Shown: positions 53,757-53,763 of the stretch, in pieces
Layout: each line of letters opens with the position of its first letter
Numbering within the stretch: position 1 is the stretch's first letter
Notes under the pieces: model-generated
Database searches by the model: none
The model's input: only the letters and a program-made list of their open reading frames with translations
What the model was told of the DNA's origin: nothing
Made by a program: the position numbers and the translations under genes
Origin: Candidatus Solibacter sp.
GTDB lineage: Bacteria > Acidobacteriota > Terriglobia > Bryobacterales > Bryobacteraceae
Assembly (NCBI GenBank): GCA_013822245.1
Contig: PNKE01000076.1
Coordinates: forward strand, 1 to 53,763
Length of the DNA stretch: 53,763 nucleotides
Reading direction: 5' to 3'

Positions 53757-53763
53757 ACAAGGT

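Overview
The window is a 53.8 kb, high-GC bacterial chromosome segment with no phage, plasmid, rRNA or tRNA genes. The gene content points to an acidobacterium of the Bryobacteraceae/Solibacter type. Clues are membrane-anchored HTH plus FG-GAP proteins, Tat-exported Gfo/Idh/MocA oxidoreductases and sugar isomerases, a GH127 glycosidase, S9 peptidases with a charged insertion, and a PEP-CTERM-type sugar transferase. The lineage is inferred from family knowledge, not from a marker-gene search.

Layout. (1) 1-7.1 kb: a zinc-ribbon fragment, an HlyD-type adaptor, then a leftward respiratory cluster: pseudo-receiver, small membrane protein, a nine-heme c/b561 fusion cytochrome and a NapC/NirT-like multiheme cytochrome. 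A PAS-containing sigma-54 activator is divergent from it. (2) 7.1-14.1 kb: leftward genes for an FAD amine-oxidase-fold enzyme, a site-2 protease with CBS domains, a membrane/peroxiredoxin fusion, QueD, a DinG/XPD-type Fe-S helicase and a YqiA-like esterase. (3) 14.2-18.7 kb: acpP-fabF, an exopolysaccharide sugar transferase and a HTH-TM-FG-GAP protein. (4) 19.3-26.5 kb: ispG, a second pseudo-receiver, a DUF3800 protein, DUF1385-prfA-prmC and selD. By eye this stretch has the opposite GC skew to its flanks. (5) 26.5-31.3 kb: a paired EmrE/EamA-like transporter, tRNA nucleotidyltransferase, XerD, two unknown proteins and a patatin. (6) 31.4-50.3 kb: mostly secreted or envelope enzymes (GH127, S9 peptidase, a probably inactive alpha/beta hydrolase, nucleoside hydrolase, Gfo/Idh, sugar isomerase) with PilZ, deformylase, CPBP protease, a ThDP enzyme, aldo/keto reductase and UbiX. 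(7) 50.3-53.8 kb: a candidate structured RNA with its own promoter and terminator, then rpsL-rpsG-fusA.

Most notable points. selD reads through an in-frame UGA exactly at the catalytic cysteine position, followed by a SECIS-like hairpin, so it is very probably a selenoprotein whose N-terminus a standard caller would lose. The 1.5-7.1 kb locus resembles the inner-membrane quinol-oxidising cytochromes known from metal-reducing Geobacter (CbcL-like and NapC/ImcH-like), next to a sigma-54 activator with a Cys-rich PAS domain and an altered GAFTGA loop. A promoter-RNA-terminator unit of about 218 nt lies upstream of rpsL and matches no RNA family I could recognise.
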